A stretch of 64,000 nucleotides of DNA from Rhodophyticola porphyridii (GTDB lineage: Bacteria > Pseudomonadota > Alphaproteobacteria > Rhodobacterales > Rhodobacteraceae): contig NZ_RCNT01000001.1 of NCBI RefSeq assembly GCF_003688285.1, positions 620,001-684,000 on the forward strand. Reading direction: 5' to 3'. The notes below the pieces were generated by a model, which was given only the letters and a program-made list of their open reading frames with translations, was not told where the DNA came from and searched no databases. Position numbers and translations under genes: made by a program. Within the stretch, counting starts at the first letter, position 1. Each line of letters starts with the position of its first letter. Positions 27,649 through 37,135 of this stretch are shown here, one piece after another.

Positions 27649-27674
27649 GCTCCTGACAGCGTGGTGTCAGGAGC
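27649..27674. repeat. Perfect 10-bp inverted repeat containing TGACA/TGTCA
   Basis: GCTCCTGACA (27649-27658), a 6-base loop GCGTGG, then TGTCAGGAGC (27665-27674). It lies in the divergent region between the VOC/WYL operon and the B12-binding gene. As DNA it may be a regulator site (TGACA-N6-TGTCA); as RNA it would form a strong hairpin, but no T-run follows in either direction, so a terminator is unlikely. Confidence 0.6.
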
Positions 27675-27712
27675 GGCTTGCGCATCCGAAAGTTTTTTCG
27701 AGCAGAGATGTG

Positions 27713-27730
27713 TGTCAACCTTGCCTGACA
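27713..27730. promoter_or_regulatory. TGT-N12-ACA site, PpsR/CrtJ-like
   Basis: TGTCA at 27713 and TGACA at 27726 form a dyad of the form TGT-N12-ACA, the consensus of the photosynthesis regulator PpsR/CrtJ. A further TGTCA is at 27747-27751 and two more half-sites are in the inverted repeat at 27649-27674. It stands upstream of a B12-binding gene of the PpaA/AerR kind. The match may be by chance; a WYL-regulator operator is an alternative. Confidence 0.4.
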
Positions 27731-27818
27731 AGTGGTCCGCGCTACGTGTCAGCATAATGAGAGCCAGAACGGCAATCCGGCCAAGCGTGATCAAGACAGA
27801 CCAGCTCGGGACGCTGAT

Positions 27819-28661
27819 GTGACGACTGATCCGAACGCCCCCAATTCTGGGCCCAATCCGGCCCTACTGGCGCGCCAGCACACCAAATTGGCACGGGTCG
27901 CCCGCCGTTTGCCTCAGCCTACGGTGGAGCTTCTGGCGCGAGAGATCATCACCCGTCTGGGAAATCGCAACGGCCCCCTGCCGCAGGCCGATCCCGGCGC
28001 ATCCTCCGGCGCGAACCCGGAAATGATCGAACGTCTGGCCGAGGCCCTGATCGGTGACGACGATGCCGAGGCCACAAGAATGGTCTTCGATCTTTTCGAT
28101 CGGGACATTCCACTGGAGGCGGTCTACCTTGATCATCTGGCGCCGGCTGCGCGGCTGCTTGGCGAATGGTGGTCCGAGGACCGGACGCCGTTCACTGACG
28201 TTACCATCGGAACCGGGCGCATCTATGCCATCATGCGCACCTTCCGGACCCATACCGCCCAACACCCCGAGGACCGGGCCCGCGCGGCCATTTTCGCGCC
28301 CGTGCCCGGCGAGGCGCACACGCTCGGCGTGACCATGGCGGCCGATCTTTTCCGCGAACGGGGCTGGAACGTCCAGCTTCTGCTGGGTCACAATCACGAT
28401 GTTCTGGTCGAAAGGCTTGCAGAGGATCGCAGCCCGGTCATCGGCCTGTCCTGCAGCGGCGCCAAGACAATGGAGCCGCTGGCCCGGTTGATCGTCGCAT
28501 TGCGGATCGCGCGCCCGACGGCCCATATTCTGGTAGGCGGCGCGGCGATGTACGGGTTTGCCTCACGCGTGCGCCTGACGGATCCCGACAGCACGATCAC
28601 CGACATGCAGTCGGCAAAGCTGCTGCTGGAAAAGCTGGAAGCCAGATTTCCGGCCCGGTAG
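27819..28661 (+). CDS. Cobalamin-binding (SCHIC-type) regulator, PpaA/AerR-like
   Basis: A protein of 280 residues from GTG 27819; the open frame reaches GTG 27732. The N-terminal part has helices with TVELLAREIITRLGNR, then a B12-binding Rossmann fold with PVPGEAHTLGVTMAADLFRERGWNVQLLLG and LIVALRIARPTAHILVGGAAMYGF. The His of the corrinoid motif is present in EAHTLG, but the Asp of the classical DxHxxG is Glu here. This is the layout of PpaA/AerR/AppA SCHIC domains, which sense light or redox through cobalamin in photosynthetic relatives. No photosynthesis genes are seen in the window, so the role may be different. Confidence 0.78.
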   Translation: MTTDPNAPNSGPNPALLARQHTKLARVARRLPQPTVELLAREIITRLGNRNGPLPQADPGASSGANPEMIERLAEALIGDDDAEATRMVFDLFDRDIPLEAVYLDHLAPAARLLGEWWSEDRTPFTDVTIGTGRIYAIMRTFRTHTAQHPEDRARAAIFAPVPGEAHTLGVTMAADLFRERGWNVQLLLGHNHDVLVERLAEDRSPVIGLSCSGAKTMEPLARLIVALRIARPTAHILVGGAAMYGFASRVRLTDPDSTITDMQSAKLLLEKLEARFPAR

Positions 28662-28673
28662 GGCAGACCCTTC

Positions 28674-29264
28674 CTAAAGCTCCAGTTCGGCCACCGGAAT
28701 GATCCGGAAGAAGCTGCCTCCCGACCAGACGCCGAACCAGTCGGTTCCGTCCTCCCGGTGGGCTTCGCCCAGATCGACGAGACGGTAGAAGCTCTTGCGG
28801 TCGATCAGCGCCTCCATGCCGGCGCGAACCATAATGTAGGGCGACGGCTCCCCGGTGTCGTCGCGGACGACGCGGATCGGGTTTTCGGGCCCCGCGATCA
28901 CGGTGTCGCCGACATGGGTGGAGAAGGTGACAACCTGCGCCGCGCCCGTGCCGGCCACTTCGAAATCGACGGCGACGAAGGGTGCGTCTTCGACGCGGAT
29001 GCCGACCTTTTCCACCGGTGTGACAAGGAAATACTTGCCGTCTTCCAGCTTCAGGATCGAGGAAAAGAGTCGCACAAGCGGGGCGCGCCCGATCGGGGTG
29101 CCGTTGTAGAACCACGTGCCGTCGCGGCGGATTTCCATATCCAGATCGCCGCAAAAGGGCGGATCCCACAGATGTACCGGCGGGAGTTTGCCGTCTTTTT
29201 GGGCAGCTTTGGCGGAGGCCAACAGGCTTTCCGCATCGGGGGTCACAATGTTTTGTCCAGACAT
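28674..29264 (-). CDS. DUF1285 protein
   Basis: A 196-residue protein whose central domain (PPVHLWDPPFCGDLDMEIRRDGTWFYNGTPIGRAPLVRLFSSILKLEDGKYFLVTPVEKVGI) is the signature of DUF1285. No transmembrane segment. The start ATG 29264 (MSGQNIVTPDAESLL) follows AAAGG; ATGs at 29273 and 29291 are alternatives. It is divergent from moxR with a short shared promoter region. The role is unknown, but this gene commonly sits beside the MoxR operon in this order (from memory). Confidence 0.87.
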   Translation of the reverse strand: MSGQNIVTPDAESLLASAKAAQKDGKLPPVHLWDPPFCGDLDMEIRRDGTWFYNGTPIGRAPLVRLFSSILKLEDGKYFLVTPVEKVGIRVEDAPFVAVDFEVAGTGAAQVVTFSTHVGDTVIAGPENPIRVVRDDTGEPSPYIMVRAGMEALIDRKSFYRLVDLGEAHREDGTDWFGVWSGGSFFRIIPVAELEL

Positions 29265-29337
29265 GCCTTTTGCCATTTGTGGTCGGGGCAATTGTTCGAT
29301 TTACTTAGCCTACATATTCACCTTGCGGAGTATTGCC

Positions 29338-30345
29338 ATGTCTGATCCCGAAAACCTTGTGGCCGAGATCGAACGCCTGGGGGCTCAACTGGCGGAGGCA
29401 AAGACCAGCATCGCCACAAAGATCATCGGGCAACAGGCGGTCGTGGATCTGTCGCTGGCGGCCATGCTGTCGGGCGGACATGCGCTTTTGATGGGGTTGC
29501 CGGGCCTGGGCAAGACGCTTCTGGTCGACACGTTGTCGACGGTCATGGGGCTCTCCGCGAACCGCATACAGTTTACGCCGGATCTGATGCCTGCCGATAT
29601 TCTGGGCTCGGAGGTTCTGGAAACCGCCGCCGACGGGGCGCGGTCCTTCCGGTTCATCGAAGGACCGGTTTTCTGCCAGCTTCTGATGGCCGACGAGATC
29701 AACCGCGCCAGCCCCCGGACCCAATCGGCCCTGTTACAGGCGATGCAGGAGATGGAGGTGACCATCGCCGGTGTCCACCACACCTTGCCGCGCCCGTTTC
29801 ACGTGCTGGCGACGCAGAACCCGATCGAACAGGAGGGGACCTATCCGCTCCCCGAAGCGCAGCTTGACCGGTTTCTGGTGAAGATCGACGTGGATTATCC
29901 TGATCGCGAGACCGAACGTGGCATCCTTCTGGCAACCACGGGTACTGCGGAGGCGCGAGCTACCCAGGTCTTTACCGCCGAGGCGCTGATGGCCGCGCAG
30001 CAGGTCGTGCGCCAGATGCCGGTGGGCGAGGCGGTGGTGGAACTGATCCTAGATCTGGTCCGCGCCTGCCGTCCGGAGGATGCCGGTGCGCCGCAGATCG
30101 TGCGGGACACCGTGGCCTGGGGCCCCGGGCCGCGCGCGGCGCAGGCGCTGATGCTGACGGTCCGCGCCCGCGCGCTGCTTGATGGCCGCCTCGCGCCATC
30201 GGCGGAGGATGTGGCGGCGCTGGCCAAACCGGTTCTGGGCCATCGCATGGCGCTCAGCTTTGCGGCGCGCGCCGAAGGGGCCGAGCTCGATCAGGTGATC
30301 GGCGAGGTCACCGCGCGGGTGACACACGTCGAGGCCGCGGCTTGA
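29338..30345 (+). CDS. MoxR-type AAA+ ATPase
   Basis: A 335-residue chaperone-like ATPase. It has Walker A GLPGLGKT, Walker B LLMADEINRASPRTQSALLQAMQE, sensor-1 TQNP and a PEAQLDRFLVKI arginine-finger region, all typical of MoxR. It starts at ATG 29338; the open frame is longer. It heads a four-gene operon with a DUF58 protein and two large membrane proteins, the arrangement known for the aerotolerance-type operons, where MoxR likely remodels or matures a von-Willebrand-type partner. Next gene overlaps by four bases (TTGA). Confidence 0.92.
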   Translation: MSDPENLVAEIERLGAQLAEAKTSIATKIIGQQAVVDLSLAAMLSGGHALLMGLPGLGKTLLVDTLSTVMGLSANRIQFTPDLMPADILGSEVLETAADGARSFRFIEGPVFCQLLMADEINRASPRTQSALLQAMQEMEVTIAGVHHTLPRPFHVLATQNPIEQEGTYPLPEAQLDRFLVKIDVDYPDRETERGILLATTGTAEARATQVFTAEALMAAQQVVRQMPVGEAVVELILDLVRACRPEDAGAPQIVRDTVAWGPGPRAAQALMLTVRARALLDGRLAPSAEDVAALAKPVLGHRMALSFAARAEGAELDQVIGEVTARVTHVEAAA

Positions 30346-31232
30346 GCGATACCGCGCTCCATACACCGGCCACGCTTCGCTCCCGCTCGGAATCCGTCGC
30401 CAAGAGCCTGCCGCCGCTTCTGGCGGATGCGCAGCATCTGGCCGCGACGATCCTGCTGGGGGAGCATGGGCGCAAACGCGCGGGTGCGGGCGATGAATTC
30501 TGGCAATACCGCCCGGCCGAAGCCGGCGACGCCTATCGCAGCATAGACTGGCGGCGGTCCGCCCGCGCCGACAGCCATTTCGTGCGTCAGACCGAGTGGC
30601 AGGCCGCGCAATCGGTGATGATCGGCGTGGATGACGCCGCCTCGATGACGTTTACCGGGCACAGCTTCCGTCCGTCGAAACTGCGCCGGGCGCAAACCCT
30701 GGCGATGGCGCTTGGCATTCTGGCAATCCGGGGTGGCGAGCGGGTGGGCCTGACCCATCTGGCGGACCCGCCGAGGGGAGGCGAAGCGCAACTGATCCGC
30801 ATGGCCGCGGCCCTGATGGACAGCCACGAACCCGGGGATTACGGCGCGCCCAAGCCGCGGATCCTGCCGGTGGGAAGCCGTGCCGTGTTCTTCTCGGATT
30901 TTCTGGGCGATCCGGGGACGATCGAAACCGTCCTCGGCCAGGCCGCCGACCGGGACGTGAAGGGCGCGCTGGTGCAGATCCTCGACCCGCATGAGGAGTT
31001 GTTTCCCTTCGACGGGCGGACGGTCTTCGAAAGCATGTCGGGGGCGATACGATTTGAAACCCTGAAAGCCAAGGGGCTGAAGGAGGCCTATCTGGAGCGG
31101 CTTGCCATGCGCAAGGCGCGGCTGAAGGACATCACCAGACGCACCGGCTGGCGGTATCTGTGCCATCATACGGATCAGCCCGCCGAGCCCGCGCTTCTGT
31201 GGCTCTATCAGATGCTGGACCGGACCTCATGA
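30342..31232 (+). CDS. DUF58 domain protein
   Basis: A 296-residue protein beginning at TTG 30342, overlapping the moxR stop by four bases. The DUF58 core is KRAGAGDEFWQYRPAEAGDAYRSIDWRRSARADSHFVRQTEWQAAQSVMIGVDDAASM, ending in a region like a VWA domain (VDDAASMTF). DUF58 proteins are thought to be MoxR partners. No membrane segment was recognised, unlike some family members. A 90-base gap precedes the next gene. Confidence 0.9.
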   Translation: MSDTALHTPATLRSRSESVAKSLPPLLADAQHLAATILLGEHGRKRAGAGDEFWQYRPAEAGDAYRSIDWRRSARADSHFVRQTEWQAAQSVMIGVDDAASMTFTGHSFRPSKLRRAQTLAMALGILAIRGGERVGLTHLADPPRGGEAQLIRMAAALMDSHEPGDYGAPKPRILPVGSRAVFFSDFLGDPGTIETVLGQAADRDVKGALVQILDPHEELFPFDGRTVFESMSGAIRFETLKAKGLKEAYLERLAMRKARLKDITRRTGWRYLCHHTDQPAEPALLWLYQMLDRTS

Positions 31233-31322
31233 GGACAGGGGCGATCAGACCGCTCGTGCCCGGGGCGTGGGCCACTGCGCCCGGACCTCGTATTCCGCCT
31301 GCCGTGACGACCGGGGGCGCCG

Positions 31323-34082
31323 ATGATATCTGACCTGGCCTTCGATACACCGCTTCTGCTGGTCGCACTCATCGCGCTGCCGATCCTCTGGTGGCTGCTG
31401 CGCGCGGTTCCGCCCGCCCCGATCCGGCGGCGCTTCCCCGGTGTGGCGCTGCTTCTTGGCCTCAAGGACGATGACAGCCAGTCCGACAAGACACCCTGGT
31501 GGCTGCTGCTCCTGCGGATGATTGCGGTGGCGGCGGCGATCATCGGTTTCGCGGGCCCGGTACTCAACCCCACCGCCGAGCGGAGTGGCGAGGGGCCCTT
31601 GCTGATCGTGATGGATGCCTCCTGGGCCAGTGCCGGGGACTGGCAGGCGCGGCTGGACCGGGTCGCGCTGCTTCTGGACGAGGCGGGGCGGGCCGGGCGG
31701 CCGGTGGCGCTTATGCAACTGGGCAGCCAGGACACTGGTCCGCTGCCGCTTCAGGCCGCCAATGCATGGGCTGCGCGGGTGCCGAACCTCGCCCCGCGCC
31801 CCTATGCGCCCGACATGGACGCGGCACGCGCCTGGGCCGAAAGCCTCGAAGGCCCGCTGGAGGTGTTCTGGTTCTCCGACGGTATCGAGCGGCCCGGCCG
31901 GGACGATCTGATCGACGCCTTTCAGAATCTGGGCGGGCTGAGCGTGTTTCAGGGCGCGCGGGACGTAACGGCAGTGGCCCCGCCCCGGTTCGAGGATGGT
32001 GTGATCCACGTGCCGGCCCTGCGCATCGGCACCACGGCACCCCGCGAGGTCACGATTGTTGCCCATGGGCTGGACCCTGCCGGGATCCCGCGCGAACTGG
32101 CGCGGGAGGTTCTGCAATTCGGTCCCGGCGAGATGACGGCCGAACTGGCGCTGAGCCTTCCGCCCGAGTTGCGCAACCGCATCAGCCGGTTCGAGATATC
32201 CGGTGAACGCAGCGCCGGTGCGGTATCCCTGACCGATGACAGCCTGCAACGCCGCGAGGTGGCGCTGATCTCTGGCACGCCCGAACGGGAGGGGCAGATC
32301 CTCCTGACACCGCTGCATTTCCTGCGTGAGGCATTGGAACCCACCGCGGATGTCCTCGACGGGGCGCTGGGCGATCTGCTGATGGCGAGCCCGGATGTGA
32401 TCATCATGGCGGATGTGGCGCAGCTGAGTCCCGAGGAACAGGCGGGCGTTATCGAATGGGTTCAGGACGGTGGCCTCTTGGTGCGCTTCGCCGGTCCGCG
32501 TCTTGCAGCGTCGGATGTGGCGCGCGCCCAGATGGACCCGCTTCTGCCGGTCCGGCTTCGCGAAGGGGGGCGGTCGGTCGGCGGCGCGATGAGCTGGGGG
32601 GAGCCCAAGGCCCTGCGCCCCTTTGCCGAGACCTCGCCGTTTTTCGGCCTGCCGATCCCCGATGATGTGACCGTGACCAGCCAGGTTCTGGCCCAGCCCG
32701 ACCCGATGCTGGCCGAGCGCACTATTGCCGCGCTGGCCGACGGCACGCCGCTGGTGACCCGCGCCGCGCTTGGTCAGGGTAGCGTGGTGCTGTTCCATGT
32801 CACGGCCAATGCGGAATGGTCCAGCCTGCCGCTGTCCGGCCTGTTCGTGCAGATGCTGGAACGCCTCGCGGTTTCCACCCGGCCGGTCAATCCGGCGGCG
32901 CAGGATCTCGACGGGGTCACTTGGGTTCCCGAACAGGTGCTGGACGGGTTCGGCACGCTGCGCGATGCCGGGGCGCGGCCGGGTGTTGCGGGTGCGGATC
33001 TGGCCGAGGCGCCGCTGTCGGCCGATATCCTGCCTGGCCTTTACGCAGGGGCCGAGCGGCGCGTGGCACGCAACGTGATCGGACCCGAGACCGTATTGGC
33101 GGCGGCAAGCTGGCCCGCCGATGTGCCGGTCGAGGGGATGACGGTTCTGGCGCCCACGGATCTGATGGCTGCGTTCCTGACGGCGGCGCTCGCGCTCCTG
33201 CTGCTGGACGCGATCGCGGCGCTCTGGTTGTCGGGTCGTCTTGCGGGGCTGACCCGCCGCGCCGCGGGAATCCTTCTGGCGCTCGCCCTGACCCCCATGG
33301 CCGAGGCGCAGGGCACCACGGACGAGGATCTGCTGGCCCTTCTGGCGACGACAGAAATCACGCTCGCCTATGTGGAAACCGGCAACGCGCGCATGGACGA
33401 TGTCAGTCGCGCGGGCCTTCAGGGCCTGTCCAACACCTTGTGGCAGCGCACCTCCGTCGAGCCCGCACCGCCCATCGGTGTCGATCTGGAAACCGACGAA
33501 CTGGCGTTTTTCCCTATGCTCTACTGGCCAATCTCGCCCGAGCAGCCGCTGCCGTCGGCCGAGGCCTATGCGCGGCTCAACACCTATCTTCGTTCGGGCG
33601 GGATGATCGTTTTCGACACGCGGGATGCCGATATCGGCGGCTTCGGCACCGCCACGCCTGCCGGCCGCCGCCTGCGCCAACTGGCCGGGCCGCTGGATAT
33701 TCCGCCGCTGGAGCCGATCCCGTCGGACCATGTGCTGACCCGCACCTTCTATCTGTTGCAGGATTTCCCCGGACGCCACCTGTCCCGCGATGTCTGGGTG
33801 GAGGCGTCGCCGCCGGATGCCGAACAGGTCGAGGGCATGCCGTTCCGAAACCTGAATGACGGTGTGACCCCGGTTGTCATCGGCGGAAATGACTGGGCCG
33901 CGGCCTGGGCGGTCGATGCAAGCGGGCGGCCGCTGTTTCCGGTGGGCCGCGGGTTTACCGGCGAGCGCCAGCGCGAGATCGCCCATCGCTTCGGGGTCAA
34001 TCTGGTGATGCATGTGTTGAGCGGGAACTACAAATCCGACCAGGTGCATGTGCCGGCGCTGCTTGATCGATTGGGGCAATAG
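31323..34082 (+). CDS. BatA-type N-terminal domain plus DUF4159 membrane protein
   Basis: A 919-residue protein. The N-terminus has two membrane helices (LLLVALIALPILWWLLRAV and WWLLLLRMIAVAAAIIGFAG) and a DASWAS Asp-rich loop as in BatA-like domains; a third helix is near residue 615 (MAAFLTAALALLLLDAIAALWL). The C-terminal part (from about residue 660) is DUF4159-like: LAYVETGNARMDDVSRAGLQGLSNTL, RSGGMIVFDTRDAD and VGRGFTGERQREIAHRFGVNLVMHVL. It probably acts at the inner membrane with the MoxR and DUF58 products; function undefined. A start site GGGGGCGCCG precedes ATG 31323. Confidence 0.85.
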   Translation: MISDLAFDTPLLLVALIALPILWWLLRAVPPAPIRRRFPGVALLLGLKDDDSQSDKTPWWLLLLRMIAVAAAIIGFAGPVLNPTAERSGEGPLLIVMDASWASAGDWQARLDRVALLLDEAGRAGRPVALMQLGSQDTGPLPLQAANAWAARVPNLAPRPYAPDMDAARAWAESLEGPLEVFWFSDGIERPGRDDLIDAFQNLGGLSVFQGARDVTAVAPPRFEDGVIHVPALRIGTTAPREVTIVAHGLDPAGIPRELAREVLQFGPGEMTAELALSLPPELRNRISRFEISGERSAGAVSLTDDSLQRREVALISGTPEREGQILLTPLHFLREALEPTADVLDGALGDLLMASPDVIIMADVAQLSPEEQAGVIEWVQDGGLLVRFAGPRLAASDVARAQMDPLLPVRLREGGRSVGGAMSWGEPKALRPFAETSPFFGLPIPDDVTVTSQVLAQPDPMLAERTIAALADGTPLVTRAALGQGSVVLFHVTANAEWSSLPLSGLFVQMLERLAVSTRPVNPAAQDLDGVTWVPEQVLDGFGTLRDAGARPGVAGADLAEAPLSADILPGLYAGAERRVARNVIGPETVLAAASWPADVPVEGMTVLAPTDLMAAFLTAALALLLLDAIAALWLSGRLAGLTRRAAGILLALALTPMAEAQGTTDEDLLALLATTEITLAYVETGNARMDDVSRAGLQGLSNTLWQRTSVEPAPPIGVDLETDELAFFPMLYWPISPEQPLPSAEAYARLNTYLRSGGMIVFDTRDADIGGFGTATPAGRRLRQLAGPLDIPPLEPIPSDHVLTRTFYLLQDFPGRHLSRDVWVEASPPDAEQVEGMPFRNLNDGVTPVVIGGNDWAAAWAVDASGRPLFPVGRGFTGERQREIAHRFGVNLVMHVLSGNYKSDQVHVPALLDRLGQ

Positions 34083-34085
34083 GGC

Positions 34086-36152
34086 ATGTCCAGCGATATC
34101 CTCTTCGATCCGCTTTTGCCCTGGCCCGTGATCTGGGGCCTGGCCGGCGCCGCCTTGCTGATCACCGCATTGGCGATCTGGCGCGGGTTGTCAGGCTGGC
34201 CCTTCCGCGCGCTGGCCTCTGCCGTGCTGCTGCTGGCGCTTGCCAATCCCGCGCTTCAGACCGAGGAACGCGAGCCGCTGAGCGATATCGTGCTTCTGGT
34301 CATAGATGACAGCGCCAGCCAGGGGCTGTCTGACCGCCAGGGGCAGGTGGCCGAGGCTGTCACGGCGCTGGAGGCGGAGGTATCCGGGCTTGGCATGGAG
34401 TTGCGCCGGATCCAGGTGGGCGATGGCTCGGACAACGCGGGCACATTGTTGATGGAGGCGCTTGGCCGTCTGCTGGCCGACGAGCCGCGCGCGCGGGTCG
34501 CCGGTGCCATATTGCTGACCGACGGTCAGTTGCATGACGCGGGGCTGGTTCCCGACATGCCCGCGCCGCTTCACGCCCTGCTGACCGGACGGGAGACCGA
34601 CTGGGATCGCCGCCTGCTGGTCCAGAACGCCCCGGCCTTCGCGATCCTCGACGAGGAGGTAACCCTGACGATCCGTATCGAGGATCAGGGCGCGGTTCCC
34701 GCCGGCGTTGCGGGCCGGGCCGAGCTGCTGATCGCCATTGACGGGGAGGAGGCGCGCCGGTTCCAGGTGCCTGTGGGCGAAGACATAACCCTGCCGCTGA
34801 CCCTGCCCCATGCCGGCATGAACGTGATCCAGTTCATCGTGCCGGAGGCCGCCGGCGAACTGACCGACAGGAACAACGCGGCGGTTGTTCAGATCAACGG
34901 CGTACGCGACCGGTTGCGGGTGCTTCTTGTCTCGGGGCAGCCGCATCCGGGCCAGCGGACCTGGCGTAACCTGCTGAAATCGGACCCTGCGGTCGATCTG
35001 GTGCATTTCACCATTCTCAGGCCGCCTGACAAGCAGGACGGCGTGCCTGTGACCGAGCTCAGCCTGATCGCGTTCCCCACGCGGGAGCTGTTCATGGAGG
35101 CGATCGACGAGTTCGACCTGATCATCTTCGACCGCTATCAGCGACGCGGCATCCTGCCGATGCTCTATCTGGACAACGTGCGGCGCTATGTCGAAGAGGG
35201 CGGTGCATTGCTGATGGCGGCGGGCCCAGATTTTGCCAGCGCGGATTCGCTGTATCGGACGCCGCTGGCCACGATCCTGCCGGGGCAGCCGACCGCGCGC
35301 GTGGTGGAGACGCCGTTCCTGCCGCAGATCTCGGATCTGGGGGCGCGCCATCCGGTCACGACCGGGCTGGAACAGACCCATGCTGGGCTGGAAGACAGCG
35401 ACGCCCCATGGGGACGATGGTTCCGCCAGATCGAGGTGATCGAACGGGCCGGTCAAACCGTCATGACCGGAGCCGACGATGCGCCGCTTCTGCTGCTGAA
35501 CCGGGTGGGCGAGGGGCGTGTCGCGCTGCTGGCCTCGGATCATGCGTGGTTGTGGGATCGTGGCTACGAGGGCGGGGGCCCGCAATTGGAGATGCTGCGC
35601 CGTCTGGCCCACTGGATGATGGGGGAGCCCGATCTGGAGGAGGAGGCGCTGAGGGCCGAGGCCAGTGGCCAGACCGTGCGGATCACGCGTCAGACGCTGG
35701 CCGAAGAGGTCGGCCGCGTCACGGTGACCGGCCCGGACGGCGCCGAGATGGAGATCACTCTGGAAGAGACCGCGCCGGGTCAGTTCACGGCCGAATATAC
35801 CGGAACCGATCAGGGCCTCTACCGCCTGCGGGAGGGAGAGATGGAAACGGTGATCGCCCTGGGCCCCGCCGCGCCGCGCGAGTTCGAGGAGACCATCGCC
35901 AGTGCGGCCCGTCTGACACCCGCCATCGATCCGACGCGGGGCGGCATCCTGCGCCTGGAAGACGGGATCCCCGACTTGCGGCGTGTGGCCGAGGGGCGCA
36001 ATGCCGCCGGTCGTGGCTGGATCGGCCTGACCCCGCGGGCGGCCTACCTGACCACCGATGTGACCGTCATGCCGTTGATCGCGACCTGGCTGTTTTTGCT
36101 GATGGCATCGGCCCTGATGCTTGGCGCCTGGCTCCGTGAAGGACGGCGATAG
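34086..36152 (+). CDS. Large inner-membrane protein with VWA and amidotransferase-like domains
   Basis: A 688-residue protein with three membrane segments: PVIWGLAGAALLITALAIW (about 11-30), PFRALASAVLLLALANPAL (about 40-58) and a C-terminal LIATWLFLLMASALMLGAWL. Between them is a VWA-like start (IVLLVIDDSASQGLSD, MIDAS-type DxSxS), a LRVLLVSGQPHPGQRTWRNLLKSD segment and a class-I-glutamine-amidotransferase-like region. It completes the MoxR operon and probably assembles with the 919-residue protein. Substrate unknown. Confidence 0.8.
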   Translation: MSSDILFDPLLPWPVIWGLAGAALLITALAIWRGLSGWPFRALASAVLLLALANPALQTEEREPLSDIVLLVIDDSASQGLSDRQGQVAEAVTALEAEVSGLGMELRRIQVGDGSDNAGTLLMEALGRLLADEPRARVAGAILLTDGQLHDAGLVPDMPAPLHALLTGRETDWDRRLLVQNAPAFAILDEEVTLTIRIEDQGAVPAGVAGRAELLIAIDGEEARRFQVPVGEDITLPLTLPHAGMNVIQFIVPEAAGELTDRNNAAVVQINGVRDRLRVLLVSGQPHPGQRTWRNLLKSDPAVDLVHFTILRPPDKQDGVPVTELSLIAFPTRELFMEAIDEFDLIIFDRYQRRGILPMLYLDNVRRYVEEGGALLMAAGPDFASADSLYRTPLATILPGQPTARVVETPFLPQISDLGARHPVTTGLEQTHAGLEDSDAPWGRWFRQIEVIERAGQTVMTGADDAPLLLLNRVGEGRVALLASDHAWLWDRGYEGGGPQLEMLRRLAHWMMGEPDLEEEALRAEASGQTVRITRQTLAEEVGRVTVTGPDGAEMEITLEETAPGQFTAEYTGTDQGLYRLREGEMETVIALGPAAPREFEETIASAARLTPAIDPTRGGILRLEDGIPDLRRVAEGRNAAGRGWIGLTPRAAYLTTDVTVMPLIATWLFLLMASALMLGAWLREGRR

Positions 36153-36234
36153 GCCGGATCGGGGGCGGGGTTCAACCGCTATCCTTGGCCCGGTAATCTG
36201 CGCTGGAACGCGCAGCAGGAGAGTGGTGGATCGA

Positions 36235-37053
36235 ATGGATCAACAGCAGGCGATAGACACGCTCACCTCCGCCCTGAAAGAGAAACCGGCGATCCGAGCT
36301 CTGTTTCTCAGTGGCAGCCACGGCACCGGATTTGCGGATCGTTTCAGCGATGTCGACTTGGTTCTCATCGCACCGGAGGGGGCGACCGACGAGATTGTGG
36401 CGCTCTGGCGTGAGGCCGTCGAGCAAACCGGGGAAATCGTGCTCTGGTGGGACCGTAACGTCCGGCCGCTTCTGGTCAACGCGATCACCGCCGACTGGCT
36501 GCGGATCGATCTTGTCATCCTGAAGCCGGATCAGATGGGCGGGCAGAGACAGGACGGCCTGAAAGTGCTCTTCGACCATGACGGGCTATACCCGACGCTG
36601 CCCGAGGTCACACCGCGCCCGGTGCCCGATCCGAAGCATATGCGGTATCAGATAGAAGAGTTCATCCGTATTCTCGGGCTTCTGCCCCTTGCGGTAGGTC
36701 GGCAGGAGTATCTCAACGGAGTCCTGGGTGTCTTTCACCTGCGCAACAAACTGGTCGATCTGATGATCGCGGAAACCGGCATACGCCACAGGGGCGGTCT
36801 GCTGCATCTGAACAGGTTGATCACCGAGGAGCAGAAACAGGCGCTGGCCGCTTTGCCGGCCCCTGAGGCCACGCAGGACAGGATGGTTGCCGCCCACCTC
36901 GCCTATGCGGCCGCCTATCTGCCCCGGGCCCGCAGGCTCGCCAGGATCTGGGGCGTGGACTGGCCCGAACGCTTCGAAGAGGTCACATGGGCACGGCTGG
37001 CTGAAACGCTCAAGATCGACCGGCCCTATGGCGGCCCCAACGACACTGATTGA
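36235..37053 (+). CDS. Nucleotidyltransferase-domain protein (ANT/MNT type)
   Basis: A 272-residue protein. Its N-terminus has the polymerase-beta-type catalytic motif FLSGSHGTGFADRFSDVDLVLIAP (GS...DxD near residues 26-42), typical of minimal nucleotidyltransferases and aminoglycoside adenylyltransferase-like proteins. The C-terminal half is helical with HLRNKLVDLMIAE. It starts at ATG 36235 behind a GGAGAG. No toxin-antitoxin partner is next to it. The substrate cannot be named. Confidence 0.82.
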   Translation: MDQQQAIDTLTSALKEKPAIRALFLSGSHGTGFADRFSDVDLVLIAPEGATDEIVALWREAVEQTGEIVLWWDRNVRPLLVNAITADWLRIDLVILKPDQMGGQRQDGLKVLFDHDGLYPTLPEVTPRPVPDPKHMRYQIEEFIRILGLLPLAVGRQEYLNGVLGVFHLRNKLVDLMIAETGIRHRGGLLHLNRLITEEQKQALAALPAPEATQDRMVAAHLAYAAAYLPRARRLARIWGVDWPERFEEVTWARLAETLKIDRPYGGPNDTD

Positions 37054-37135
37054 CAGCCGTCCAGCGAGCGTTTCAGTTCCAGGCGGTCGGTCGCTCCGGC
37101 CGGTCTGAGGGCGTCATACCCGCCGCGCAAAGGGA

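Noticed and set aside
31245-34079. A 944-codon open frame opposite to the DUF4159 gene
   Set aside because: Same reasoning: complete antisense to a supported gene, Arg/Gln/His-rich, no start signal.
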